Source: CAWJPW01 sp963844845
GTDB lineage: Bacteria; Acidobacteriota; Thermoanaerobaculia; Thermoanaerobaculales; Sulfomarinibacteraceae
Direction: 5' to 3'
Assembly: GCA_963844845.1 (NCBI GenBank)
Contig: CAWJPW010000011.1
Span: 868,001 to 932,000, forward strand
Length of the DNA: 64,000 nucleotides
The translations under genes were made by a program, and so were the position numbers. Below the pieces are notes generated by a model. That model worked only from the letters and a program-made list of their open reading frames with translations, did no database searches and had not been told where the DNA came from. The first letter of the stretch is position 1. Each line of letters starts with the position of its first letter. Shown here in pieces: positions 36,616 to 45,004 of this stretch.

Positions 36616-38584
36616 TCCTATCGGCTGTCACGCCGTGCCGGCGCCGGACGAGGGCGGTAGCCACGAGCACCAGTGCGAGCAGGCTCACGGTCGCCGCCAA
36701 GCCGAGCCCCGGTGGCCGGTAGCGGCCGCGCAACGTGTGGGCGCCCGCGGTCACCGCGAGCGTCTGCACCACGCCCCGGCCGGACTCGAGCTGCACCGGC
36801 CGGCCGTCCAGCCACCACCGCCACCCGGCGGTCGGGTCGAGGCTGAGCCGCAGCCACGCCGGGGCCAGCCCGGCGAATGCCACCGCGAGCGAGGCGTTGC
36901 GCTGGCTGACGGTGAGCAGTCCGGGGGCGAGCCGAGCGCCGGTTCCCGGCTTCGGCGGTTCCGTCACCAGAGCGACGAGATCCCACGCATGGCGGTTGCG
37001 GTACAACCAGAGCCCTTCGCCGCGCGCCGTCGGCACGAGGCCGGACCAGTCCACGGGACGCGGCACCACCACCCACCGAGCCGCCAGCGCGTCCACCCAC
37101 CAGCTCCTGTCCGGTCCCCGCTCGGCCGCAGCGAGGTGCTGCGCCAGCCGGGCAGACGCCACCGGCGCCCAGGTCCGGGCGGGACGGATCCCCTGCTCGA
37201 GGTTCAGGTAGCCCACCGGCCACGCAGCGCGGGCCGCGAGACTCTCGGAGAGCGCCGGCAGCCACTCCACCGGAGGCGGCGGCGAGTACAGCCGGCCGGC
37301 GGTGACCGCCGACGGCCACGGTGAACGACTGGCGGCCGCCACCTCGGCCACCGGACGCGAGGCCAGGAACGGCAGCCCGGCCACGATGCAGCCTCCGAGG
37401 CCCGCGACCACCGCAGCTGCTCTGAGCCAGCGGCGCGGCGCCAGCAGGGCCGCCGCCACGAGCAGACCGGCCGGAAGCACCGTGACCGCCAGCTCGGCGG
37501 GCGTCGGGGCGAGGGGTGAGAGAACGAGCGCGCCTACGCCCAGCAGCGCCGCAAGGCCCCGGCCCTCCCCCTCCAGCCATGGGCGCCACCCAGCTCCGGT
37601 CAGCGGCAGCAGGGTCGCGAGGCCGACCACCGCGAAGCGGGAGGGGTACCACACCAACCCGCGCGTCACCATCAGGTAGAGAGCACCGCCGCCAATCGCC
37701 GGCAGAGTTGCGAAGAGCCCCAACAGGAGCGCCGGCACGAGAAGCAGCGGGCGGCGGCGGCCGGCCACGAGCGCCAGGGTGAGCAGCGGGGCGCCCAGGA
37801 AGAGGCTCTCCGCCCAGGGCACGGCGCCTGCCGGCGCCACCGCCACGCCCGCCACCAGCACTCCCAGCCAGCCGCGCGACGACACCGCCCCCGCCAGGGT
37901 CGCCGCTCCCGCCGCCGGGCCGCGCGTGCCGTCCAGCACCCAGGCGGCGAAGGGGATCAGCTGGACGGCCACCAGTGCCGTCCCGAGGACCACGCCCAGC
38001 AGCGCTCGCCGCCGCCGTGGCGCCATCACCACCGCCAGCACCACCCCCAGCGCCCACACCTGTGGCTCACCGGCGAGCCAGCCCGCCGCCACCGCCAGCG
38101 CGGTGAGAGGCACCACGCGCCGCCGCGCGCCGGCGGCGAGCACCAGCCACGGTAGCCAGGCCAGCGCGTCGAGATTGTTGACCACGCCCACCAGTGCCAG
38201 GACCGGGCCCACACACCACGCCGCGGCCTCCGCCAACCTCCGTCCGCCCGGCCCGGCGCCCAGCCGCCACGCCACCATCCCCGCTCCCAGCGCCAGCAGT
38301 GCGAGGTGGAAAACGATCTCGAGCGTCATCCCCCACTCCGGCGGCACTACGACGTAGAGCCAGTGCGGCGGGTAGAGGACGCCGGTCTCCGGGTTGGCGA
38401 ACCACGGCTCCCCACAGCCGTTGGCCGGGTTGAGCCAGGGAATCTCACCGCCGGCCAGCACCGCCGCCGTGTGCTGGCGCATGGGCAGGAAGAAGTCGGC
38501 GAGGTCGCGGTGGACGGGAGTACGGCCCGCCACGGGAAGCACCAGCAGGAGCACCGGCACCGCCCACACCGGCCACCGTCTCAT
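36605..38584 (-). CDS. YfhO-like multi-spanning membrane protein
   Basis: A 659-residue protein with a dozen or more predicted membrane helices and a C-terminal soluble domain (about 480-620) before a last helix. The periplasmic opening HRDLADFFLPMRQHTAAVL and PWLNPANGCGEPWFANPETG resembles the N-terminal signature of YfhO-like GT-C-fold proteins, thought to transfer sugars from polyprenyl carriers. ATG 38584 overlaps the stop of the preceding gene (ATGA). Last gene of a three-gene operon with two O-antigen-ligase-like genes. A second YfhO-like gene is at 42623. Confidence 0.75.
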   Translation of the reverse strand: MRRWPVWAVPVLLLVLPVAGRTPVHRDLADFFLPMRQHTAAVLAGGEIPWLNPANGCGEPWFANPETGVLYPPHWLYVVVPPEWGMTLEIVFHLALLALGAGMVAWRLGAGPGGRRLAEAAAWCVGPVLALVGVVNNLDALAWLPWLVLAAGARRRVVPLTALAVAAGWLAGEPQVWALGVVLAVVMAPRRRRALLGVVLGTALVAVQLIPFAAWVLDGTRGPAAGAATLAGAVSSRGWLGVLVAGVAVAPAGAVPWAESLFLGAPLLTLALVAGRRRPLLLVPALLLGLFATLPAIGGGALYLMVTRGLVWYPSRFAVVGLATLLPLTGAGWRPWLEGEGRGLAALLGVGALVLSPLAPTPAELAVTVLPAGLLVAAALLAPRRWLRAAAVVAGLGGCIVAGLPFLASRPVAEVAAASRSPWPSAVTAGRLYSPPPPVEWLPALSESLAARAAWPVGYLNLEQGIRPARTWAPVASARLAQHLAAAERGPDRSWWVDALAARWVVVPRPVDWSGLVPTARGEGLWLYRNRHAWDLVALVTEPPKPGTGARLAPGLLTVSQRNASLAVAFAGLAPAWLRLSLDPTAGWRWWLDGRPVQLESGRGVVQTLAVTAGAHTLRGRYRPPGLGLAATVSLLALVLVATALVRRRHGVTADRITS

Positions 38585-40359
38585 CGCAGCGCCTCCTCGA
38601 GCTCGCGCAGCTGCCGTCGCGGGAGTCGCAGCAGGTCGCGCTCGTAGCCCGTGAGCAGACGCCCGTGCACGAGGCGGCGGCTCGCCCGCGCACGGGCGAG
38701 CGCGGTGCTGGCCGCCGGCATCCGGCCGAGGTCGAGCTCGAGGCGCGCGAGCAGCAGCCAGCCCCGCACGAAGTGGGGTTCGGCGAGCACCGCCCGCTGC
38801 ATCAAGGCGCGGGCGCGGGCGTTGTCACCGAGGCTGCGCTCGAGCAGCGCCCAGTCATACCAGTACCACGGCAGGTCGGGCTCCCGGGCGGTGGCCTCGC
38901 CCCAGGCGCGGCGGGCGCGGGCCGTCGCCCCCGGCCAGGTCCCCAGCTCCCTCACGATGCGCGTGTAGACACGCGCCTCATCAGCCCACAACGCGGCGCT
39001 CCCGGGTCGGGCCGCAACCGCCCGCTCGCTCCAGTACGCAGCATCCACCGCGGCGGGCCCGCGCCACCGTCCCTCGAGCAGCGCGCGTTCCACCAGGAGG
39101 CGGGGAGCGTCGGCAAAGAAGGGCTCGCATCGGAGCGCGGCGCGAACGGCTGCAGCATCGGGGTGGGTCGGGGGCCACCACAGCCGCACCGCGGCGGGCT
39201 GCACGAGGCTCCACGCGAGGGCAGTGGCCGCGGTGGCCGCAATGAGCCACCGCCACCGCGACGGTCTCGCCGGTCGCGGCGCCCACGGCACGTCGAGGAG
39301 ACCCAGCACCAGAGCCCACCACCACAGGACAACGCCCACCTCCAGCTGGTCGTGGACCAGCGCGAACGTCGTCACTGCGCCCACGCCTGCCCACGTCCAC
39401 CGGCTCGCGCCCAGCTTGCGAAGCCGCATCAGCCAGGCGCCTACCGCGGCGGCGGCGAGGAGGAGTCCCGGCAGGCCCAGCGCCACCAGCACCGCCAGCG
39501 GCGTGGACTCGGCGTAGTTGATGAGCCACTGGTGGACGGCCACCGGGTTGCTCTCGGCGATGCGGACGACACCGGCGGCATCCGGAAGACCCCCGGGGCC
39601 CACCCCGTGGAGGAGGTGGTGGCTCGCCAGCTCGAGCATCGCCCGCCACAGTGCCGGGCGATGCCACGCGAAGGGATCGGGGACGCTGGCCAGCCGCCAC
39701 CAGGCGAGCAGGGCGACGCCCGCTGCGGCCGTTGCCGCCCCCCCTCGGCGGAGCCGGCCCGCGGGCAGCAGGACCACCAGCGCCACCGCCGCCGCCGCAA
39801 GCCCGGCGCGCGATCCAGTGCCCACGAGCGCCACCGCCGCCAGCATTACGAGCCCGGCCCGCAGCCAGCGCCTGCCGAGCGACGGCAGCGCGCCCAGGAC
39901 GCCGGTGACCAGCAGCGCTGCGGCCACGTTCGGGTTCTCCAAGAGCCCCCCGACGCGCGGCTCGGCGAAGACCGACCACTCCAGCAGCACCCCGACTGCA
40001 AGCAGCGCCGTCACCAGGGCCACGACCGCAGCCGCTGCGGCCCGGGCACCGGACCCAGAGCGCCGCACCCCGGCCCACAGCAGGAGTGCGGCGAGCCACC
40101 CTCCCACCGTCTCCTTGGCCGCGAGGGGAGCGGTTCCGGCCAGCACGGCGGCGAGCACCCCCCACGCGATGAAGGCGGCGGCGAGGACCTCGTCGCGGGA
40201 CGCCGCCTGGCGCGGGAGGCGCACGACACTCCACGCGAGGACGCCCGTCAGAGCCGCTCCGGTGATGGCCGCGGCCACGGGGTGGAAGGCGCCCCCCCAG
40301 AGGGCCGCGGCGCCCACCACGGTAGCCGCGGGCACCGCCCAGCTCGATGCACACCTCAA
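38581..40359 (-). CDS. O-antigen-ligase-like membrane protein with C-terminal TPR region
   Basis: A 592-residue protein. About ten membrane helices (to residue 380) include LLHGVGPGGLPDAAG, similar to the GVGPGGF motif that in the neighbouring gene marks the O-antigen ligase/polymerase loop. The C-terminal 190 residues are soluble and TPR-like (DNARARALMQRAVLAEPHFV, LLLARLELDLGRMPAASTAL). The start is taken as TTG 40359 because it overlaps the stop of the previous gene as TTGA and has GGAGG about ten bases upstream; GTG 40335 is the alternative. Confidence 0.72.
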   Translation of the reverse strand: MRCASSWAVPAATVVGAAALWGGAFHPVAAAITGAALTGVLAWSVVRLPRQAASRDEVLAAAFIAWGVLAAVLAGTAPLAAKETVGGWLAALLLWAGVRRSGSGARAAAAAVVALVTALLAVGVLLEWSVFAEPRVGGLLENPNVAAALLVTGVLGALPSLGRRWLRAGLVMLAAVALVGTGSRAGLAAAAVALVVLLPAGRLRRGGAATAAAGVALLAWWRLASVPDPFAWHRPALWRAMLELASHHLLHGVGPGGLPDAAGVVRIAESNPVAVHQWLINYAESTPLAVLVALGLPGLLLAAAAVGAWLMRLRKLGASRWTWAGVGAVTTFALVHDQLEVGVVLWWWALVLGLLDVPWAPRPARPSRWRWLIAATAATALAWSLVQPAAVRLWWPPTHPDAAAVRAALRCEPFFADAPRLLVERALLEGRWRGPAAVDAAYWSERAVAARPGSAALWADEARVYTRIVRELGTWPGATARARRAWGEATAREPDLPWYWYDWALLERSLGDNARARALMQRAVLAEPHFVRGWLLLARLELDLGRMPAASTALARARASRRLVHGRLLTGYERDLLRLPRRQLRELEEALR

Positions 40360-41936
40360 CGGTGCGCGGCCTCCAACGGCCGCAGCAAGCGATCCGCGGC
40401 GGCGGCGTAGGTCGGGCTGTCGGGCTGCGCCATCCGCGCCCCCCAGGCCGCCACCGCCGCCCTCACCGCGTCTCCTCGCGCCCACGCGAGGCGGGCGGAC
40501 AGCTCGTGCAGGGCCGCCGAGTGGGGCCGCAGCCAGCTGGCCGACGCGCACAGGCTCGCGGCCGCCGTCAGCTGCTCCGGGTCGCCGCCCTCGAGCGCTG
40601 CCGACCCGGCCAGGAACACCGGCGCGATACGCCAGGGGGCCAGCCCCGCTGCCCGCAGGGCGAGCTTCACGCGTTCCTCAGCTCGCGGCGCCGCTGCAGC
40701 CCGGCTTTCGACCACCACGCTCGAGGCGTTGAGCAGCGCCAGCCCGAGGGCGACCGACAGCGCAGCCACCGCCACCGGCCGGTATCCCGGAGCCCGGCTC
40801 GGGAGGGGCTCGTCGCGAGCGGCGGCCAGCGACCAACCGAGCACCACCGCCCACGGGACGGCGACCCCGGAGAGGTAGAGGGAGAAGTCCACCAGGTTGT
40901 GGAGCGGCACGATCAGCACTGCCATTGCCAGCTCCGGGCGGCGGGGCCAGAGGCGACGAGCGAGCGACACCAGCTGCCAGCCCAGGCCAACGGCCAGGGC
41001 GAGGCCCAGAGGTCCGAGCTCGGCCAGCCACTCCAGCGGCAGGCAGTGGGCGTGCGCCGGGTGGTTGCCCACCGGGAAGGGCACGGCCTGGGAGGCCTGG
41101 GCGAACCCACCCGGGCCCACCCCGGTTAGCGGTGACGTCGACCACACCCATGCCGCCGTGTGCCAGTTGTCGAGGCGCAGTCGTACCGGCTCGAGCTCCG
41201 CGACATCGCCGCGCAGTGCCAGCACCGAGCCCAGCAACACCACCAGCGCCAGCACCCCCCCGGCGAGGCGGAGCGGGCGCCGCGCCGACGGACGCCACAA
41301 CGCGGCCACCGCCAGACAGGCGAGGACCGCCCCGACCACCGAGCGTGACAGGACCAGACCGGTCGCCGCCAGCAAGAGCCCGAGGGCCCACGGCCAACGC
41401 GGCCGCCGGCGCAGACCTGCCAAGAGAAGGGGCACCGCGGTGGCGAGGAGCACCGCGAGGTCGCCAGGCAAAGGCTGGGAGGCGAAGGCGCGCCCGGTGC
41501 CGAGGCGCTCTGCAGCAAGCTCGCGCAGCCCGCTCGGGAGGGCTCCGAGCCCGGCCGTCGCGGCCGCGAAGCCGCTGCCCACCTGCCACGCCGCCCACGC
41601 ACCTAGGCCGGCCAGAGCGAGGCCGAGGGCGGCGGTTGCCCGGGGCGGGGGCTCGTACCGCGCTGCCACCCACGCCACCACTGCCAGCGTCAGGATGAGG
41701 CCGGCCTGCTCCAGGGCCGCCGCCCGATCCCAGCTCCACGTCAGCGAGCAGGCCCACCACAGGCCCAGCACGACCGCTGCCGGCCAGGCGGAGGGCAGCT
41801 CTCCGCGGCGGCGCCAGGCGGCCGGAAGCAGCAGCAGGATGGTGACGACCAGGAGCGGCGCCGTGCTGGAGTGGACCTCGGCGGGCCACCACGCGGCCAG
41901 CACCGCCATGGTCAGCGCTCCGACGACGAGCAGCAT
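40356..41936 (-). CDS. O-antigen ligase/polymerase-like protein (Wzy_C family)
   Basis: A 526-residue protein with about twelve membrane helices. The large periplasmic loop has LTGVGPGGFAQASQAV and NHPAHAHCLPLEWLAELG, with the histidine-containing H-x-H-N/C pattern of WaaL/Wzy_C proteins. The C-terminal 120 residues are soluble and helical, ending in an Ala-rich repeat region. It should polymerise glycan repeats or ligate them to a lipid or protein; pilin O-oligosaccharyltransferases belong to the same family. First gene of the operon ending at 36605. Confidence 0.85.
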   Translation of the reverse strand: MLLVVGALTMAVLAAWWPAEVHSSTAPLLVVTILLLLPAAWRRRGELPSAWPAAVVLGLWWACSLTWSWDRAAALEQAGLILTLAVVAWVAARYEPPPRATAALGLALAGLGAWAAWQVGSGFAAATAGLGALPSGLRELAAERLGTGRAFASQPLPGDLAVLLATAVPLLLAGLRRRPRWPWALGLLLAATGLVLSRSVVGAVLACLAVAALWRPSARRPLRLAGGVLALVVLLGSVLALRGDVAELEPVRLRLDNWHTAAWVWSTSPLTGVGPGGFAQASQAVPFPVGNHPAHAHCLPLEWLAELGPLGLALAVGLGWQLVSLARRLWPRRPELAMAVLIVPLHNLVDFSLYLSGVAVPWAVVLGWSLAAARDEPLPSRAPGYRPVAVAALSVALGLALLNASSVVVESRAAAAPRAEERVKLALRAAGLAPWRIAPVFLAGSAALEGGDPEQLTAAASLCASASWLRPHSAALHELSARLAWARGDAVRAAVAAWGARMAQPDSPTYAAAADRLLRPLEAAHR

Positions 41937-41956
41937 GCCGGCAGGTTAGCAGACAC

Positions 41957-41983
41957 GAAGAAGGGGGGCGCAAAGCGCCCCCC
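41957..41983 (-). terminator. Intrinsic terminator of the pilin gene
   Basis: On the minus strand a perfect nine-pair stem GGGGGGCGC/GCGCCCCCC with a TTT loop is followed by TTCTTC. It lies about 30 bases after the pilin stop and just before the O-antigen-ligase-like gene. It nearly duplicates the stem of the TonB receptor terminator. The imperfect T run suggests some read-through. Confidence 0.75.
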
Positions 41984-42010
41984 CGGGAAGCTGCTCAGAC
42001 GGGCCGACGA

Positions 42011-42460
42011 TCAGCCGGTCTGCACGCCCTCTGGCCATTGGACGAAGGAGCCGTTGGAGAAGGCGATGTCGGCGCTGAAATCGGTGGTCTGCTTGTTGAG
42101 GGCCACCGAACCCGAAGTCGAATCCTTGCCGTACGAGATGATGGTGTAGGAGGCGCCGGCGCTGTCGCTCTCGAAGTTCCAACCCGTGCGCCACGCATCG
42201 GCCTGCGGCAGGGTGCGGATGTAAGTCGGCGTGATGTAATTTTCGATGTTGGCGGCGGTCATGCTCTTGGGATAGAACCCGTAGTCCACCGAGTAGGTCT
42301 CGATGGCGGTGGCGATGGACCGCATGTCGGCCATGGTCCGCTTCTGGCGCCCCCGGTTGATGGCGTTGAGCAGGTTCGGAATGGCGATCGCGGCGATGAT
42401 GCCGATGATGGCCACCACGATCAGCAGCTCGATCAAGGTGAAGCCTCGTTCCTTCCTCAT
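42011..42460 (-). CDS. Type IV pilin / pseudopilin
   Basis: A 149-residue prepilin with the short basic leader MRKERG, cleavage between Gly6 and Phe7, and Glu5 of the mature protein in FTLIELLIVVAIIGIIAAIA. The hydrophobic N-terminal helix is followed by a small globular domain with no cysteines. It could be the major pilin or a GspG-like pseudopilin; isolated position, a strong ribosome binding site (AAAGGAGG), a dedicated sigma-54 promoter and its own terminator favour a highly expressed major pilin. PilD at 29.3 kb is the likely processing enzyme. Confidence 0.93.
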   Translation of the reverse strand: MRKERGFTLIELLIVVAIIGIIAAIAIPNLLNAINRGRQKRTMADMRSIATAIETYSVDYGFYPKSMTAANIENYITPTYIRTLPQADAWRTGWNFESDSAGASYTIISYGKDSTSGSVALNKQTTDFSADIAFSNGSFVQWPEGVQTG

Positions 42461-42491
42461 AATCTTAGATCCTCCTTTCCATATGTTAAGT

Positions 42492-42508
42492 AAGCAACGT
42501 CCGTGCCA
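42492..42508 (-). promoter_or_regulatory. Sigma-54 promoter of the pilin gene
   Basis: On the minus strand TGGCACGGACGTTGCTT matches the -24/-12 consensus TGGCAC-N5-TTGCT exactly, with GG and GC eleven bases apart as required. Transcription is predicted from about 42482, leaving a 22-base leader that contains only the AAAGGAGG ribosome binding site. Pilin genes in Pseudomonas, Myxococcus and Geobacter are known to use RpoN with an NtrC-type activator. Confidence 0.92.
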
Positions 42509-42536
42509 TCGTGTGTCGAGAGAGCATGCACCCTCA

Positions 42537-42583
42537 GTGACGCTCAGCGTCACCAGTGCTCCGGATGATGACACTGGAGGTCA
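42537..42583. promoter_or_regulatory. Two TGAC-N7-GTCA dyads, probable enhancer for a sigma-54 activator
   Basis: Site 1 is the perfect palindrome GTGACGCT-C-AGCGTCAC (42537-42553); site 2 is TGACACTGGAGGTCA (42569-42583). Both have the form TGAC-N7-GTCA. Their centres, 42545 and 42576, are 31 bases apart, close to three helical turns, and lie at about -63 and -94 from the predicted pilin start. Site 2 is next to the predicted -35 position of the divergent YfhO-like gene. Confidence 0.7.
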
Positions 42584-42603
42584 CAGCCTGTCGGGCACAG
42601 CGA

Positions 42604-42612
42604 TGGTATCCT
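42604..42612 (+). promoter_or_regulatory. Extended -10 (TGGTATCCT) of the second YfhO-like gene
   Basis: TG-G-TATCCT ends eleven bases before the ATG at 42623, predicting a leader of only a few bases. No clear -35 box; the expected place abuts enhancer dyad 2 of the divergent pilin promoter. Confidence 0.4.
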
Positions 42613-42622
42613 CGCGGCGTCC

Positions 42623-45004
42623 ATGATCTCCCCGACCTCGTCGCGCCGTGGCGTAGGCGTCCGAGCTCTGCTCCTGGTCCTGCTGGGCGTCTGGGCGAGC
42701 TTGTGGCTACCGGGGCTGCTGCAGGGGCGAACGCTCTGCTTCCGTGACCTTCTCTCGCACGACCTACAATGGCGCCAGGAGTGGGTCCGTCAGGTGGCCG
42801 CCGGCTGCCTCCCCCTCTGGCAAGCCGCTACTGCCGGGGGCATGCCGCTGCTCGGCGACCCCAACACCCAGGCGCTCTACCCCGGGACCGCCCTCTTCCT
42901 GTTCCTCGACCCGCAGCACGCCCTCGCGCTCTTCATGGCTCTCCACCAGCTGCTCCTCGCCGTCGGCGCCTACCTCCTGCTGCGCCGCTTGGGGCACGGG
43001 CGGCGCCCCGCTGTCACCGGGGCGGTGTTCGCCGCGGGCGCCGGCATCGCGTTCTCGCAGTCGACCTTTCCCAACTCGATGGCAGCGTTGGCCTGGGCGC
43101 CGTGGCTGGCCTGGACCGCCGCCCGGGTGCCCCCCGCCGCCTCGCGAGGCGCACGGCGGGTCGTTCTCGGCGCCGTCTTCGGCGCTCTCATCATCCTCGC
43201 CGGCGAGCCGGTCCTGGCGCTGCTGGCGTTCCTCTTCTCGGGAGCTGTCCTGCTCACCTCGGCGGCGCGCCGCCAGCGAATAGCGCGGACGGTCGTCGGC
43301 GCAGCGATCATCACCCCTCTCCTCGCCGGCGGGCTCTCAGCGCCTCTCATCGTTCCCACGCTGCACGCGTTCGCCGCGAGCAGCCGGCACGTCAGGGGGC
43401 TGCCGCCGGGCTCTTTCGCGGCCGCCGCCTTCGTCCCCCGTCGCTGGCCCGAGCTCGTGCTGCCCCATCTCTATGGCCGTCCCGGCTGGCTGGCTCCGGA
43501 CGGCTTCTGGGCGGCGCCGAGCTTCGGATGGATCCGCTACGAGCTCAACCTCCACGTGGGAACCCTGGCGCTCCTCCTCGTCGTCCTCGCCGCCACCACC
43601 CGCCGCGGCCGGCGCTGGTTGTTCCTCGCCGCCCTGGCCGCTGCCGTCGCCGCGCTCCCGGGAGCGCTGGACAGCGCCGCCGCATGGCTTCCCGGCCTCG
43701 GCGCCGTGCGCTACGCCATCAAGCTGCTGGTGCTGAGCCACCTCGCTCTGATCCCGGCCGTGGCCGCGGGGGCCATGGTGGCTCGGCGCCGGCCCCGAGC
43801 CCTGCGCGCCGGCGCCGCCATGGTCGTCGTCCCACTGCTCGGGGTGCTTGGCCTCACCGCGTCCCCAAAGGCACTGCAGCACGGGCTCGCCCGGCTCTTC
43901 CCGGCCTCGGCCGCCAACCTCGCCGTGCCAGGGGTGGTAGAGGAGGTCGCCGCCGCGGTGCGCCGGGACGCTCTCTGCCAGATCGTCCCCCTGGCCGCGG
44001 CGGCTGCGTCACCCGGCCTCCTGCTCGTCCCCGCACTCGCCGCGCAGCTGGCCCTCGGAGGCTCGTCGACCCTCATGTGGGACCGGTGGGCGGAGTACGC
44101 CACCTCCCCCCGCCTCGCCCGGGCCCTCGGCGGCGACCGGCGCCTCGCCTCCCTCCTCGCCTCCAACCAGACGCTTCTGCGCTCCGAGCCGACCACGCTG
44201 CCGTCGCCGCTCTGGTGCACCCACCTCGCCCGCCGACAGCTGTGGCGCTTCTACGGCGAGCTGGATGGGATCAGCTACCGCGGCACCTCCGGACCCGACG
44301 GCATGGAGCCGTGGTGGACGGCCGACTGCGCGGCTCGCCTGCTGGGCAGCCCGCCGGAGCGGATCGCGCACCTCGCCCGCCACCTGGGCAGCGCCTGGAT
44401 TCTACGCAATCAGCCCCTGCCCCCCGGTCCCGACATCGCCGAGAGCAGCCCGTTCATGGTGATGGGTGACGCCGTCTACCTCCACCGACTGCAGGCACCT
44501 ACACCACCCGCCTGGCTGGCCGAGCGCACCCTCACCGAGCCGTGGCGCGACGGTGGCTGGGCGCAGCTCAGCAGCCCGACGGTGGAGCCGGGCCGTGACG
44601 CGGTGCTGGTCGGTGTGCGCCAGGGCGTGCGGCGCCTCGGCGGGGGGTCGCTGGCGGTGATCCGCGCCGAGCCCGGGTCGTGGACGGTGGACGTCGACAG
44701 CGCCGGACCGGGGCTGCTGGTCATCGATCAGGCCTACTCCCCCGCCTGGATCGCCCGCATCGACGGTGCATCGGCCACGACCGCGCTCGTCAACCTCTGG
44801 CAGGTGGGAGTGCCGCTGCCAGACGGTGGACATCACCGCGTGCGTCTCGAGATCAGCGCCAGGCCCTTCTACACCGGCCTGCTCGTCGCCGGGGTTACCG
44901 CCCTGGTGGCCTTGCTGCTGCTGCTCAGGGGCGCCACAGGGGGTCGTCGCTCTCCCACAGGTGGGGCGGCGCCCACACCCCGGGCCACTCCACCGGCGCC
45001 GTGA
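42623..45004 (+). CDS. YfhO-like multi-spanning membrane protein
   Basis: A 793-residue membrane protein. The N-terminal LLQGRTLCFRDLLSHDLQWR and LWQAATAGGMPLLGDPNTQALYPG matches the loop signature of YfhO/GT-C-like proteins; about twelve helices follow, then a soluble beta-rich domain (about 600-745) and one final helix. The paralogue at 36605 has the same plan but is shorter. Likely role: sugar transfer to a periplasmic acceptor. It is divergent from the pilin gene, so pilin glycosylation is one possibility, unproven. The last 80 bases overlap the opposing wzt-like gene. Confidence 0.75.
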   Translation: MISPTSSRRGVGVRALLLVLLGVWASLWLPGLLQGRTLCFRDLLSHDLQWRQEWVRQVAAGCLPLWQAATAGGMPLLGDPNTQALYPGTALFLFLDPQHALALFMALHQLLLAVGAYLLLRRLGHGRRPAVTGAVFAAGAGIAFSQSTFPNSMAALAWAPWLAWTAARVPPAASRGARRVVLGAVFGALIILAGEPVLALLAFLFSGAVLLTSAARRQRIARTVVGAAIITPLLAGGLSAPLIVPTLHAFAASSRHVRGLPPGSFAAAAFVPRRWPELVLPHLYGRPGWLAPDGFWAAPSFGWIRYELNLHVGTLALLLVVLAATTRRGRRWLFLAALAAAVAALPGALDSAAAWLPGLGAVRYAIKLLVLSHLALIPAVAAGAMVARRRPRALRAGAAMVVVPLLGVLGLTASPKALQHGLARLFPASAANLAVPGVVEEVAAAVRRDALCQIVPLAAAAASPGLLLVPALAAQLALGGSSTLMWDRWAEYATSPRLARALGGDRRLASLLASNQTLLRSEPTTLPSPLWCTHLARRQLWRFYGELDGISYRGTSGPDGMEPWWTADCAARLLGSPPERIAHLARHLGSAWILRNQPLPPGPDIAESSPFMVMGDAVYLHRLQAPTPPAWLAERTLTEPWRDGGWAQLSSPTVEPGRDAVLVGVRQGVRRLGGGSLAVIRAEPGSWTVDVDSAGPGLLVIDQAYSPAWIARIDGASATTALVNLWQVGVPLPDGGHHRVRLEISARPFYTGLLVAGVTALVALLLLLRGATGGRRSPTGGAAPTPRATPPAP

